A stretch of 64,000 bases of DNA from Cristatella mucedo (lineage: Eukaryota; Bryozoa; Phylactolaemata; Cristatellidae): positions 3,476,501-3,540,500 of the forward strand of contig WPIO01000004.1 in the NCBI GenBank assembly GCA_009760855.2. Reading direction: 5' to 3'. A program made the position numbers and the translations under genes. The notes below the pieces were generated by a model. The model saw nothing but the letters and a program-made list of their open reading frames with translations, was not told where the DNA came from and searched no databases. Of the stretch, positions 20,847-33,104 are shown piece after piece. Positions within the stretch are counted from its first letter, which is position 1. Each line of letters starts with the position of its first letter.

Positions 20847-21524
20847 TTTCCAACATTCCAGCCGAGCTAAAAATCTTTGAAATTTAAAAAAATTTGGAGA
20901 TTCCATGACATAAAGCGAAGTACTCGCTTGTGGATGCGATGACTACTCGTGTTTATTTATCCTTCGGCTTTTCACCTTAAATACATGCCATTCATTGCCA
21001 TCAACTGTTGGCTCTACACTAAACACCGATGCCATTTTTGACTAATCAAAGTGGCAGGAACCAGACTCACAATACCGCGTCTAGTTTGGCTAGTCATCAA
21101 ATGAATAGTCTGTCTACGTGGGTAAGTCCTTCCATAGGCTCAACGTTCAGTTGGATCGTTTTGGATGGTCTGCCATATCGGCGTTCCTGTGTAGGCTGTA
21201 CGGCTCGAGGTCTTCTACGGAGCCAAGATTCCAGATGACATAGCTATCAGAAATTGCAGCACCAGGGAGTCGAAAGGAAGCGACAAAAAATTCACAAGTT
21301 TAAGCTCAGCTCGACGCATGGCAAAGTGCAGCTTTAGGAAATGAGCCTTCGTTGTGTAGTGCAGTGACGGTCCGTAGAGTGCTGCTGATGGCCTTCCAGT
21401 CCGTCGTAAGGATAGTGGCGGAAAGGCATGTTCTAGCGTGGGCCCCCCTCAGAAGTTGGTGTAGCTCTCAGCCGATACTCAACTAAATCCAAAAAAAGGG
21501 CCGAAGGATAAGCTCGGATTTCAG
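20847..21524. other. No recognised feature
   Basis: Nothing supported. Confidence 0.35.
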
Positions 21525-21600
21525 TAAATGTAAAGCACCCCTACAAAGAGATTAAGTTCTCTGAGGGCGCTTTATCAAGTGGTTTATAATTTTATAATTA
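21525..21600 (+). mobile_element. Solo LINE-B tail
   Basis: 'aaatgtaaagcacccctaca' then 'gagattaagttctctgaggg' and 'cgctttatcaag', with an AT-rich end. The body is missing. The 240 bp after it hold diverged 'ctgtctgngtcag' repeats (21725-21810). Confidence 0.65.
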
Positions 21601-21839
21601 TTTCGGTGTCCTCTAAACTACACTGCAACGTAAATCACCCTTATGTACCATGTACAGCTGAAAGCTGAGCCCGGGGGTGCCTAAGCAACAAAAGCGACTA
21701 AGTGACGTTGGCTCGTCAGTGCGAAAGCTGTCTGAGTCAGTCCGATTGCTGTCTGCGTCAGCCTGGGCCAGTCTGTGTCAGCCTACGTATCCCCTATAGC
21801 CTACGTCAGTCAGCATACGTCCAAGCTGCCTCCCTTATC

Positions 21840-23859
21840 CGCAAGTGATAACTCCAAAGACCTAGCACAAGCTGGATGCCCGTTGGCCTCTTGCATGCTG
21901 CTGACTGCTGTTGCACCTTGGTCGTAGCCCGGTAGGCCTCTGCTGTGAAGTCTGGCTCTCCTGATATTAGGGGCTCAGCTAAAAGGTTTGCAGCCTTCTT
22001 TACCGAAAAAATTGTACACATTCGTGCCTCCATTAGGCCCCCTCCGACTAAAGCAATCGTGGTTCCACAACCTGTGACCTTCCTTAAAAGGTTCTCCGAG
22101 GTTTCTGCATGCGATGTGGCTACCTTGATAAGGTCTAGCAAAAAGAGCTCGTCTCCTGAAGACCCTATACCCTCATCTCTGTGGTCTTCACGAGCAAACC
22201 AACTTAGCTCCGCCATAACCAAGATTTTTAATGCTTCTTTGGGAAAAGGGGTCGTCCCCAAGTCCTTCAAGTCGGCAATCGTTAGACCGATTCTTAAAAA
22301 GCCTGGATTAGACACACAAGTCCTTGCAAACTATCGCCTAGTTTCCCTTCTTCCTTTCTTATCAAAGATTCTTGAAAAAATTGCTGCTAAGCAGCTGGTT
22401 GAACATATTAAAAATAATGGAATGTCAGATACATTTCAATCAGGGTTCAAGAGACAGCTCCACTGAAACAACTCTCCTTCGTGTTAATAATGACATTCTA
22501 CGCGGCAACGACGACGGGAATGTACCTGCCCTAGCTCTGCAAGATCTGTCTGCTGCCTTCGACACCTTTGATCACAAGGTTTTGCTTGAACGATTGAGTT
22601 CAACGATCGGTCTGACAGACGAAGCACTGACGTGACTTAAATCCTACTTGTCTGATCGTGATCAATCCGTGTCGTGTGGGGGTCAGGTCTCACAAACGAG
22701 AAGGGTCACCTGTGGAGTCCCTCAAAGGTCTGCACTCGGTCTCTTGCTGTTCTCCATTTATACACAACCTCTGAGAAAAGTGATTAAGGCCCATGAAATA
22801 GGATATTACTTCTGTGCTGATGTTACTCAGTTGTATTTGTCATTCAAACCGTCGGAATCTGCTGAGGCAACTGAGAAACTGCATGCTTGCCTTGCCGATA
22901 TTCGATCCTGGATGTCGGAAAACCTCCGGAAGTTAAATGATGATAAACCGAACTGCTGGACATAGGACACCCTAAGCGTGTGCCTGGATTAAAAGACTTT
23001 GCTCTTCTAATAGGTGATGCTATTGAGCGACCATCACCACGTGCTCGAAATCTAGGTGTTGTGTTCGACAGCTGCCTCAATTTCAAAAGCTTCATTTAGA
23101 AGGCTGCTTCGACAGCTAATCATCACGTCCGATCCCTAACCAAGATCAGGAGCTGTCTCCCACAGTTGCTTGTAAAAAATTTAACTAGCTCCTCAGTTCT
23201 GTCTCGGCTTGATTATTCCAATTCCCTATTGGCTGGGTTGCCAAAGAAAGCTATTAGGCCACTGCCGCAGACTATGAATATGGTTGCAAGGCTAATCCTT
23301 GAATCCCAGCGGTTTGACCACGTGTCTCCTTTGCTAAAAGAGCTAGGATGGATGCCGGTTGAGCAACGGATCCAGAGCAAAGTTCTTACGCTGACCCACA
23401 AGGCCCACCACGGCTTGGCTCCTTCGTACCTAGCTGAACTGCTGCATCAGTTTCAGCCTGTTTGTGCCCTTAGGTCCTGTGTGGACAATAAATTAGCTGT
23501 CCCATTCCTCCGCTTAAAGACCGTTGGCGACAGAAGCTTTAGCTCTGCAGGTCCTAGACTGTGGAACTCGCTTCCGCAATTCTTACGCAACGACTACTAC
23601 TCTCCTATTGTCGACTATGGCACATCCTGTTCAGCTGTCCTGAGCTGCTACTTCTATGCTACTCACTACCTCAACTGCTCTCCTGACTCTGCTATGCTTC
23701 CCACTTTTTCTTTGTTGAGTGAGACGAAGTCTGTTGGCTACCAAATGTGTACAGAAAGCCGCTTAGGCTGTGAGTGCGCCATACAAAACTCTCCTGTGTA
23801 ACACCCACATGGTCTTTATGATTTTGTGGAGTTACAGACGGAGATCCATTACATTACAT
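21840..23859 (+). mobile_element. LINE-A copy, RT to 3' end
   Basis: The longest plus-strand LINE-A. Open segments at 21945-22466, 22372-22635, 22648-22965 and 23166-23801 cover the RT from the linker (AFFTEKIVHIRASI) through [43 protein letters not shown] and CGVPQRSALG to the C-terminal HKAHHGLAPSYLAELLHQFQ region. The catalytic box reads FCADVTQLYLSF where active relatives have Tyr-Ala-Asp-Asp, so it is dead. Frameshifts lie near 22457 and 22970 and an in-frame TGA lies near 22634. The 3' end is 'gagttacagacggagatcc' plus (ATTAC)n. Domain content places it in the CR1/L2 part of the Jockey superfamily. It is 5'-truncated, without the endonuclease seen in the minus-strand copy. Confidence 0.85.
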
Positions 23860-24005
23860 AGGTAAGATGCTTGGTCTCCACAACCCAAGTCATGGGTTCG
23901 AGTCCTTTAAGGGGCGATCCTTTATTGCCAACTGCATGAGGTGGTGACAGTCGTTTAGGCTCTTCTGGTGCTATACAAATAAGGATATTTAATCGGCTTG
24001 TATTT
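23860..24005 (+). mobile_element. SINE-1-like copy abutting LINE-A tail
   Basis: Starts 'aggtaagatgcttgg' directly at the LINE-A (ATTAC)n end, has box B GGGTTCGAGTCC, 'gcgatcctttattgcc' and ends 'aatcggcttgtattt'. Confidence 0.75.
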
Positions 24006-25012
24006 CTTTTTGCCAACGGCAGGGATAATTTTGCCAAGATTAGGGCAACGGCTTCAGTACGAGTGACTCATAGCCGGAAGCGGCCGTTCAGCCGTATTCT
24101 GGTAATATGCGGGTGCTTTAAGATCGAGTTAACATGTTGAAGAAGCTCTTTCTCTTCTTCGGTAATTTGCCGGCGACACCATATGCACTGGCTGGTCGCT
24201 GTAGATTACCTGACTGAAAGCCGTGTACTTTTAGTGCACTACCCCTTTGGACTTTTCACGAGTGCTCAGCTGCATTGACATTTGCCCACTTCAGCAATGC
24301 GATACTTCGGCATGAACAGAGCGTACGGTGCTCAGCAGCGAAGATTAAACTCGTTTTGAACATATGTTACGCGCGATCACAAAATACTAATTATTATTAT
24401 TATTCTTATTATTTGAAGAACTTAAAACAGATTATTTTTGGCGTTGTCATCAAAACGAGGATGCTGATTGGGCAGCCTGTTGCCGCCGAGGTTGTTGGCC
24501 AATACAAAACAGCTGTATTAGACTGGAATGTCACTCCAACATGTTTAGCCTGTTAGAATAGGTCGTGTGTGTGCAAGGGAAAGCTTACATCAAATGAGGT
24601 TAAAATTGATGTACATAGCCGTGTAAGAGCCATTCGTATGGCCCTCTCGTTGAACAGCAGTCCAAGGTGCTCTCTGACCTTTTTACGGCAGTTTCACAGC
24701 TACGTAGCATAGGGCTCCCTCAAAAGCTTGTATGCATCTACAATTGATGCTTCGGTTTGCTTATTATTCATTTGGCCAAGTGTATGCACGTCTAAAGAAG
24801 CTTCGAGGTCTTCAGGCTAATCCTAAAAATTGCATCGACACTAGTGCTTGGACCCATAGTGTGGATGCTCAAACGCTCGGCTCCCTCTTAGCTAGCTGAG
24901 CTGCTGCATCTGTTTCCTCATCAGTTCGCCCATGCGGCTCCTGTCGTGGAGCCATCCACGAACCTGTACCTTTTCCTTTCCTATTCGCTTCAAAACTGAG
25001 GCTCATCTCTTT
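24006..25012. other. Unassigned, possible ancient LINE scrap
   Basis: 24780-24930 faintly recalls a LINE C-terminal region ('acgctcggctccctcttagc', 'gagctgctgcatctgtttcc'). A short TTA microsatellite lies at 24391-24415. Nothing else recognised. Confidence 0.35.
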
Positions 25013-25192
25013 GGTGAGCCGTGATGGCTCACCAGGTGAGGCGGTTGCTTTTCACGACCTCGGTCCCGCGGTCATGGGTTCGAATCCTTCGGTGGGCAAT
25101 CCTGCTGCTGCTGCTGCAAGCGGTGGTGAGAGCCGTAAGGGCTTTTCTGTCGCCATGCAAAAAGAGGCTTTTGAATCGGCTACTGCTTTATA
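25013..25192 (+). mobile_element. SINE-1 copy, well preserved
   Basis: Begins GTGAGCCGTGATGGCTCACC, has an intact box B GGTTCGAATCC at 25077-25087, then 'gcaagcggtggtgagagccg', 'gctttttctgtcgcc'-like body and the 'ttgaatcggcta' end. It is tRNA-related by its promoter boxes. The source tRNA is not obvious to me. Confidence 0.85.
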
Positions 25193-25674
25193 TGGTTTCT
25201 ATCCTGCTGGATTCACTCCTGAAACTCCTTCGATAAGGAGATATATTTTCTCCTGCTTCCTAATCGGGCTCTCTATCCAGCTGTCGTACTCCGCTTCCGG
25301 AGCGCCCTCTTGACTCTCCAGTCTCAGCCGCAGCTATCTCTTTGTTTTTTGCGTATAACACGGCGTTCGGCTAGCTTATGAACTCCGATAGTGACTGACA
25401 CCTTCAGTGAGCCACATCAGGGGACATCTTTTGATTCGAACACCGGTTCGTGTGCACTGAAAGCGAGGAACTCGCTTACCGCTTCCGTTACCACCTGCAC
25501 TGATTTTGCACAGTCGTAGTGTCAGCTAAAGACCCGACTGTTCTGTTCAGCTTTCCCTCACCACAGTGGTGAACGTACGTGTTTTCCTGATTGATTTCGT
25601 GCTTAACTGATAGCATGCATTCAATGCGTGTTACTAAATAGAGATCAGCTATTAACCAGCTGTACCAGCAAGAG
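25193..25674. other. No recognised feature
   Basis: Nothing supported. Confidence 0.35.
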
Positions 25675-25907
<233 letters not shown>

Positions 25908-27124
25908 ATCTCTCTATGTGTTTCATACGTGGTTTTTACCTGCTCGCCTTTGAATGCTTGTTAAACACGATGCTTTGCTTGTCATTCACCCTTGGTTACT
26001 GCTCCTCAAACGTTATAACGCCTTGTGCACTTTCAAGTGTATTGATCAAACGAACAACTCAGAAGATTAAATTTATTAGCTGCTAAACATTTCTGCAAGC
26101 TGAAAATGTCTACAATTAATCAGTAGAAACATGCAACCGTAAACCGTAGCAAGCGGATCGCTATTAAATGCGAGCAAGTCGTGAATTCTGAGAGACAGAG
26201 ATACGTTAGTTTCGTGACGGCTATATAGCTATTGGTTACTTTCCTTGAATCTTCTATCCATTCCCAGTAGTTGATCTATGAAGAATCACTAGCCCAGTGG
26301 CTTGTTGGCGTTTGGATTACGGTCAAATCTGCCAAAATCTGGTTAAAGCCACCAAGCACAGAAAAGTAACTGCCCCGAGCGACATCTGTAAAAATAAAAG
26401 ATAGCTCAGGATCAAGCAAATCCCAATAGTGCTTCAGAGGTTAATGAAAAACGCTATTGGTGGTTTTTAGTTCAGGATTGCTGTGCTCAAGGTTGAAGTT
26501 CTCACGATACCCTATAGCTGAATTGAGTCGCCTAAGCCTCAGCGAGCCGTTGAAATGCTGCTAAACTGTCTGCGAATCTCGCAAAGCTGGCTTTCTTACA
26601 CGCTATGCCACGTGCTGCCCCCTATTGCTCGATGTAAGAGTCACCGTCTTGGTAAACTGATTTAGATGGGCCCCAGGGAAGATACCGCTCAGCTTAACGT
26701 GCCCGAGAGCAACATTGCAGCCATCTTGCAGCTCACCTGTCCCGTGGCGGCTGCGGTACTAAGCATACCGCCTGCGGACTGCACGGTGGTTGTCAGTGAC
26801 GTCGGCTGGAAGCTCACCAGGAAGGCAAACTTTTGAAAGTGTACGAGTTTCTTAGGCGTAGCTGCATCAGTCGGCAGAAAAAGAAAGAATGTGCAACGCC
26901 CCTTGAGCGGTTGTCATCGGAGGGGCAAAAACAATGAGCCGGAAAATGCACAATCGAAACTGTGAAGGCATCTAATCGCACGAGGACTCGTTGGCGAGCC
27001 CTAACGTGCAATTAGGCGTGAACATGCATTGGCCGGCTGGACAACCAAGCCAAAACGATAAATGGACTTTGGTTTGACGCTTTGAAGATGCTGATCTCAT
27101 AGCTCATAAGGAAAGAAGTCCGGA
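25908..27124. other. No recognised feature
   Basis: A 56-codon frame at 26666-26836 with a hydrophobic middle follows a possible acceptor (CCCCAG). It is too weak to call an exon. Otherwise nothing. Confidence 0.3.
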
Positions 27125-27500
27125 GATAATAACAAAAATAATAATGCATTTGTATAGGCCCCATGGAGAACTTAATGTCTTTTTTGGCACTTTACTAAAG
27201 CTGCAAAGGAAACATGATTGAATGGTTAGTGGAAGCATGCTCAATGAAACAAGCGTAACATGTTTAGAGGTGACATGCACAAGGTCAGCATGCAAGTGTG
27301 GTTAGTGGCAGCGTACACAGTGTCAGCACCCATAAGTACACAAAGGAAGTATCTTATGGATCGACAGCTTGCTTTGATAAATAAATACATTTTTGATTTT
27401 TTTTTAATATCGTCGAGTTAGGGGATGTCGCGACGCCAGTCGGAAGTGAGTTTCAGGTCCTGGTTACCAATGTGCCCTGGCCTTCTAACGACCTACTGTA
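27125..27500 (-). mobile_element. LINE-B 3' end
   Basis: Reverse-strand tail and 3' untranslated region: 'ggtgacatgcacaaggtcag', 'gtggttagtggcagcg', then the 'ggggatgtcgcgacgccagt' segment corresponding to the protein C-terminus. Confidence 0.75.
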
Positions 27501-27589
27501 CGAAATATTTCTATAGACCTGTCACACACTCGGCTCCGCTTCATCACACATTAGGAGTCGCGATCTGGCCGATGCTTTTACCCCTGTGA

Positions 27590-27805
27590 TTCGACCTTTA
27601 TGTGCTTATGCCTACTGCCACTAACCACATTTGCATGATGACCGTGCTGACGTCACCCCTAATCATGTTATTCATGCTATTTATTGAGCATGCTACCATT
27701 AACCATTCAATTGTGCTTCATTTGCAGCTAATGTAAAGCGCCTAGAAAGAGCTTGGGTTCTATGGAGGTTCGTTATGACGTGTGTTATTTTTATTATTAT
27801 AATTG
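27590..27805 (+). mobile_element. LINE-B 3' tail
   Basis: 'tgtgattcgacctttatgtg' to 'aaagcgcctagaaagagctt' and a TTATT end. It faces away from the minus-strand copy at 27125-27500, making a loose inverted pair. Confidence 0.75.
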
Positions 27806-28555
27806 TTACTGCAATTTCCTAAGCGACCCGTGTGGTTTTCGGCAAAACTAATTAACCTTCTTTTTGAAACAGTAATCATCATCGCCGGCCACAGCTGGCA
27901 TTACATTCGAGCACCGGAAAGGGAAAGCAAAGATCTTGCATCGAAACGCTCAGCGGATGCTATAGGTCGCCTCGCTGCTCTGCTACAGTTCTCTTCCTTC
28001 CGCCCTGCCTCTATTCAGAGGTGCTCCAAGAATAGTCGTTGTGGTTTAACAGAATTTCTTCTCTCCTGCCCTAGCACCAAAGCTCCTAGGACTGGTTGCA
28101 GTGCCTAAATGAGTCGGGGTGCCCCCTCCCCCCCCCCGAGCTTTAGATCCGATCCTTAGCATAGTGGTATGCTATCAACTTTCCGAAAGACTTCCGGCTT
28201 TTGAATATTGAGCATTGTTCGACCGATTACTCATTCATTAAGACCCGTTTGCATGACAGCACTCAACTGTGTGTGTGATTGTGTGACTTCATTAAATAGT
28301 AATCTACCCTTATGATGAGCTAGGTTTGCTATTTAGTTTGTTAGTTAGTTATTCAGTTAATTAGTCTATAACAGTCACTCGCCCATCGTTTACATTTAGC
28401 CTTGGTGAGATTTATAGTATACTAAGCCAGTGCAGCAATGATGAGTGTCTAAAAAGGGGGAGATTATTTTCCAATTTCTATATGTAGCTCTAGAAAGCAC
28501 CCTTACAGTTTTCCCACCTTCCGCTTGGACCGGCTGATTTGGCGTATTAGAAAGC
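27806..28555. other. No recognised feature
   Basis: Includes a C-rich run near 28123-28138. Nothing else. Confidence 0.35.
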
Positions 28556-28692
28556 TGTCAGTCTGTGGGCTACAGAATACGTGACGAAAGCCGCTTAGGC
28601 TGTGAGTTCGCTGGATAAAACTCTAATGCATGGCAAAAAATAGTCTTAACGGCTTTGTGGAGTTACAGACGGAGATACAATTACATTACACC
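28556..28692 (+). mobile_element. LINE-A 3' tail fragment
   Basis: 'acgaaagccgcttaggctgt' through 'gtggagttacagacggagat' and 'acaattacattaca'. Confidence 0.75.
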
Positions 28693-28739
28693 AGTCTGGA
28701 ACAAATTCCTTTGTTTAGTATACTTTACTAGTTGGTCCT

Positions 28740-28850
28740 GGACAATCCGGGACAATATGGCCGGCTGCAAGAGAAGCAATGGCTACAAAGGCTTCTCTAC
28801 CGCTTAATCAATGAGGCTGTTGAATCTGCTACCTTGTTAACGCATATGCC
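28740..28850 (+). mobile_element. Degraded SINE-1 3' half
   Basis: 'ggctacaaaggcttctctac' and 'gaggctgttgaatctgctac' follow the order of the SINE-1 3' half; the tRNA part is missing. Confidence 0.4.
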
Positions 28851-29847
28851 TAGTATCTGCAGAGAACTCCAACTGAGGCTAGCATTCAAAATGTAGCTTA
28901 GCTAATGAAATAATGCTTCATGTGAGGATTTCATCTGATGGCTTCATCTTTTACACATTACATTTTCTACCCAAGACCAGAACTCCCGAATTAATACCGC
29001 GAAGTAAAAAGATAGGGACGACCAAGGGCCAGCACTTTAAATCAAAACTCGCATAGAACTTCGCGGTCTCTTATACGAATATCAAAATCTTGATGTCAGA
29101 GCGAAATAGTATACGGTATTGGCAGTCAGATGAATCAGCGAATTTGGTATTAACCACCGTCAACTGAAAGTTGTCTGCTCCGATGCGGTTTTGTTTCCAA
29201 GAATGGAACAACGATCCATTTTGCCGAAGTCATCTTTTCAAAGTGTGCCACTTGGTGGGTCCACTCTCCAATGGGTTTAAGGCTTAGGTTTAGGGTTTAG
29301 ACTTTAGGCTTTAGAGTCGGGAATTAGTCTTTAGGGTTTAGGCTTTAGAGTATGTTTAGAGTATGTATAAATCCAGTAGATACGTATATTCCTTATTTTA
29401 CATATCATACCCCGTCCGAAAAACAGCAAGGAGTGCAAGTAGGTGACTGCCGAATGGGTAACTCTTTTTTCAAACTGATTGCATCTGATGGCGCCATCTC
29501 TATTTCATCCTGGCTCCTATTTGCAAAGTTATCCTCACGAAAGTGCTCGCACAGTCTTTTGCGGTTATACCAGTTCACGGTTGTCTGTATCTCATTCAGT
29601 GTTTTTTTTAATTCTCAGCTCTAATCATTCACACGAGGAGCGCCTTTTGTGCAGCCGAAACTTCAGGGGGCAGCTGGAATCGCGGATGTGTTAGGATGTC
29701 TATGCAAGCCTAAGCAAGGAAGTGAGATGAATCTCGGGATAGCACAGGCCAGCCATTTATTTCCTCCCGGGTCGCACACCACTCGGACCCAGGGTCATCT
29801 GGACGATCAGTCGTCAGAGGGCGCTGCAGCTCGCCTGCACCACTCAC
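28851..29847. other. Unassigned apart from a telomere-like repeat
   Basis: No gene recognised. This lies 3' of the last visible DOMON exon on the minus strand, and I could not find its next exon or a poly(A) signal. Confidence 0.35.
29276..29370 (+). repeat. Degenerate TTTAGGG/TTTAGGC-like short repeats
   Basis: About ten imperfect heptamers such as 'ggtttagggtttagac' and 'tctttagggtttaggctttag'. It may be an interstitial telomere-like patch or a chance simple repeat. Confidence 0.6.
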
Positions 29848-31387
29848 CGCTCGCTGTCGTGTTCATATATCCCTCCGAGAGGAAGATGTACGGGCTTATC
29901 GCTGCTAGAGTGCTCATGTTATAACCCAGCGTGAAGGAGCAGGTTAGTGTGCCATTGGTCTTGGCAGCGAACGTGTTCGTCAGGTTAGATTGAAACGAAG
30001 GATCGTCTATGTTGTCATAGGTACCGTTCACCACCACGTTTCTGCTCGTGCCGAAGCGAATGGTACCGTTAGGCTCGTAACAATCAATCACAAAAAGTGC
30101 GTCTTCCTGGAAAAGCCACGACGACAGACGATAGAGAGAATTGTAAGCCGCACAGGCTACAAGAGCTGCATCAAGTGATCCAGCACCAGTGGGATTGTTT
30201 GTATTCGTCACTATAACAGCTTCTACTTTGTTCTAAGAGCCATGGTAGTGGACGCGGCGGCGCTCGACAGTCAGCATTAAAGCATATATAAATATTACTG
30301 AGGAACGCTGAAACGACACTGCTTTCAGTGGTCAGAATAATTAGAAACACTTTTGACAGCGCTGCATGGCCAAAGAGGTCATTCAGGCAAAGTAGGTAAG
30401 CCCCGTTGTAGCAGGGCCTTGACTTTGAGTGCCTTAAAGATGTACAAACTTGCATTATATTATAAAAAGGGTCTCTTAGATTAATCTTTTTATGAGAGGA
30501 ATTGAAATGAAAGAAATATATATGTATGTATTTCACTTGCATAGGGTCCTTAGAGAAGTTAGTCTCTATCCGGGTGCTTTATACGTGCCTCAGTGGTCGA
30601 GCCCACGACCATGGTCGCAAAGGCAAGCACCTGACTCTTGGACTGAACCAAAAAAAATTCTAGCTGATTAAACAGCTTCTTTTGGTATATCGACAGAAGA
30701 GCCTCTGTTTACGGCTATCACCACCGCTTGCAGTGGCGATAAATTATCGCCCACCGCAGGAATCGAGCCCAGACTCTCTTCAGAGCATTGTATTGCTATA
30801 CTTGGCTTGCTGTAGGTAGTTCCTGTTGCAATTAGGCGGCAGACCTCTATTGATTAGTTGAATATCTTCAATAAGCCCTAAGTGCGAGAAAAATCAGTCG
30901 CTTTTCTTCCATGCATTTAAAAGATGTAAACCCCTGCATAGGACACGTTAGCTAGGCTGCAGGGGCAGCTGCTGCCTCAGGCATTCGGTGTAGGTTATTT
31001 GAACGCCGAGTAGAGGAGCCCAAGCGAGGAGGAGCACTAGCTCGGCAGTCTGCACCGGCAGCCTAGTGAACAATCCTCGCACGCTCCCTAAATGCCATCC
31101 AATGGTTATTTGAGGCCTCATTTCGCTGATCGCTTGCTTACCATTTCCGGCCCACTAGCAAATGCGAAGGCGAGGTAGTTGTCGGTCCGATTTCTACTGG
31201 GGCTGCTCACGAAAGTGAAGTTTCCTGTCTGATTCATGGCAGCAAATGTCCACGTCACGCTTGGGCAAACGCTCGGGCTGCAGCTCGACGGAGAGTAGCT
31301 GCCGCTAACGCCGAAGACCTGCAAGTACGTCAGAGCTTCTAGCCTTGCTGGCTGGCGCTGCCCAGCAACGGCAGCTAGTGCGGCCAT
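29848..31387 (-). CDS. DOMON-domain protein, two exons of a partial gene
   Basis: Exon A (31142-31387) encodes 82 residues ending YLAFAFASGPEM and is followed by GTAAGC. Exon B (29848-30106) begins EDALFVIDCYEPNGTI after a CTTTTCCAG acceptor, encodes 86 residues and is followed by GTGAGT. The phases agree (0, then 1 at the exon B end). Joined, they give the DOMON order: a CX4C pair, a Trp-containing beta strand (VTWTF), an Ala-rich strand with a Met followed by an acidic pair, a Cys after V-I-D, then GTLTCSFTLG and SPYIFLSEG. This is the pattern seen in ferric-chelate-reductase-1-like and other extracellular DOMON proteins, which bind haem or sugars. At least eight N-glycosylation sequons support an extracellular location. 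I see no signal peptide and no cytochrome b561 segment. The first exon boundary is uncertain: an acceptor inside exon A at about 31319 is possible, and the Met at 31387 may not be the start. Two SINEs sit in the 1,035-bp intron. Confidence 0.55.
30533..30650 (-). mobile_element. SINE-2 copy in DOMON intron
   Basis: The minus strand gives 'ggttcagtccaagagtcagg', box-B-like GGGCTCGACCACTG and a 'cggatagagactaacttctc' tail. Same orientation as the host gene. Confidence 0.65.
30660..30772 (-). mobile_element. SINE-1 copy in DOMON intron
   Basis: The minus strand gives 'gggctcgattcctgcggtgg', 'gcgataatttatcgcc', 'actgcaagcggtggtgatag' and ends 'tgtttaatcagcta'. Only 9 bp separate it from the SINE-2 copy. 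Confidence 0.75.
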
Positions 31388-31738
31388 CCTGCTAAAGGCT
31401 GTCGGCGTAACTGCGAGCCGGCGACGGTTCCTCTACCGGCCAACAGAACTTGGCAAGCAGTCTGAAACAGCGGGAAGAGTACATGGTTCAACTGATTCAT
31501 AAGAGAAGCCACGAAGACAGCTCGAAGATGGCGGCTTGGTGCTGGTCGTGAGTACTAACAACAGTCACTGGCCATCGGTCCTGCTCGTTTGACTGCCCCA
31601 CACCAGCCAGCCTCGGTGCGTTTGGGCCAGCTTGGTCAGTTGCTAGGCCGGCTGCTTATTACTGTCCAGCCACGCCCGACCACATGCCGATGCCCCACGA
31701 CTCTAAATAAATCTCAATCGTGACTAACAACAAATATC
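31388..31738. other. Unassigned; 5' side of the DOMON gene
   Basis: Would hold the promoter or earlier exons of the minus-strand DOMON gene, but none is clear. Confidence 0.3.
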
Positions 31739-32060
<322 letters not shown>

Positions 32061-32465
32061 TACTCTACTCTCTCTAAGCCGCTTATACTAGGCGGACACT
32101 GTCGTACATGCATCCGTTTGCTTGATCGGACTTCTTCATCTCCGTGGTCGCGAATAAATAGACCAAGACCTGACAATGTATTGCCTTTACAAACAAATGC
32201 TTTGCATGCTACTGGACTTAGGACCACTGTAGCCCTTGATGATAGTGGGGCAGAGTGAGGCATATATTTCGAACAGCAACAAAATCTTTATAATCCTTTC
32301 AGCTCACGACTAGCAAAATCATTCATCGTGTCACTAGGTGACGATGTGCAGTGTACATCGGCAGTGTGCACTTTGCCTTAGGATTGCCTTTAACCAAATT
32401 ATGCCATATTAAAAGTGGAGCCCAGACGCTAGAGCATTACCCGGGGTCAACCTGCGTTCATAAAA
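32061..32465. other. No recognised feature
   Basis: Nothing supported. Confidence 0.35.
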
Positions 32466-32716
32466 GGAATCACTTGTATAGCATCTTAATCTCTATGCAG
32501 GTACTTCAAACTTTGCAGCAAGAAAATTAGAGTCCAGTGGTTAGTGACCGGTACAGTATTGAACCTACGTCTTAGCCCAGGGGTAAGGTGCTTGCTCTCC
32601 ACGCTCCGGGTCGTGGGTTCAAGTCCTGTAGTGGTTCATATTCCATTTACCACTGCAAGCTGTGGTGATAGCAATGAAATTTATTCCGATGCTATATAAG
32701 TTAAGCCGTTAAAATT
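32466..32716 (+). mobile_element. SINE cluster: reverse SINE-2 tail scrap plus SINE-1-like copy
   Basis: 32466-32515 resembles a reversed SINE-2 tail ('cacttgtatagcatcttaat'). From about 32570 a forward tRNA-derived SINE has 'agcccaggggtaaggtgctt', box B GGGTTCAAGTCC and 'tgcaagctgtggtgatagca'. Confidence 0.55.
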
Positions 32717-33104
32717 AGCTATCTTTTTATATGAACCGTCCGTACACAGCCAATCATCGTGCCAGGCCCGCACGCTAGAGAGAACATAAAGATAGCCGCG
32801 GTCACTGGTCAGTAAGACCTATTGCCTGTAGCAACAGCCGAATCGTGAACACCAGTACCCACGCATGCAAAACACAGCTGAACAAAAAATGACAAGTTCG
32901 CCGAAGCGAAGGGAAAGCCGACAGGAACAGATAGGCGCTCAGCTAAGACTCGTGACAGACGGAAGACTAGCTGGATTGACGCTAGCGACCGTGCCCGAAA
33001 GCGATTACGCCCTTTCGATGCACACTACTCGAAGTCTCGATTGCATCTCGATGGAAAAAACATCAACAATATGACGAAAGATGACGGAAAGATGGCTTGA
33101 GAGC
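32717..33104. other. No recognised feature
   Basis: Nothing supported. Confidence 0.35.

Noticed and set aside
25077-25087. tRNA-like box B, considered as a tRNA gene
   Set aside because: Part of the repeated SINE-1 family. No cloverleaf can be completed and many copies share the same non-tRNA body.
26666-26836. 56-codon frame with hydrophobic middle (TVVVSDVGW)
   Set aside because: No homology I can name, no clear splice sites on both sides, and a size expected by chance.
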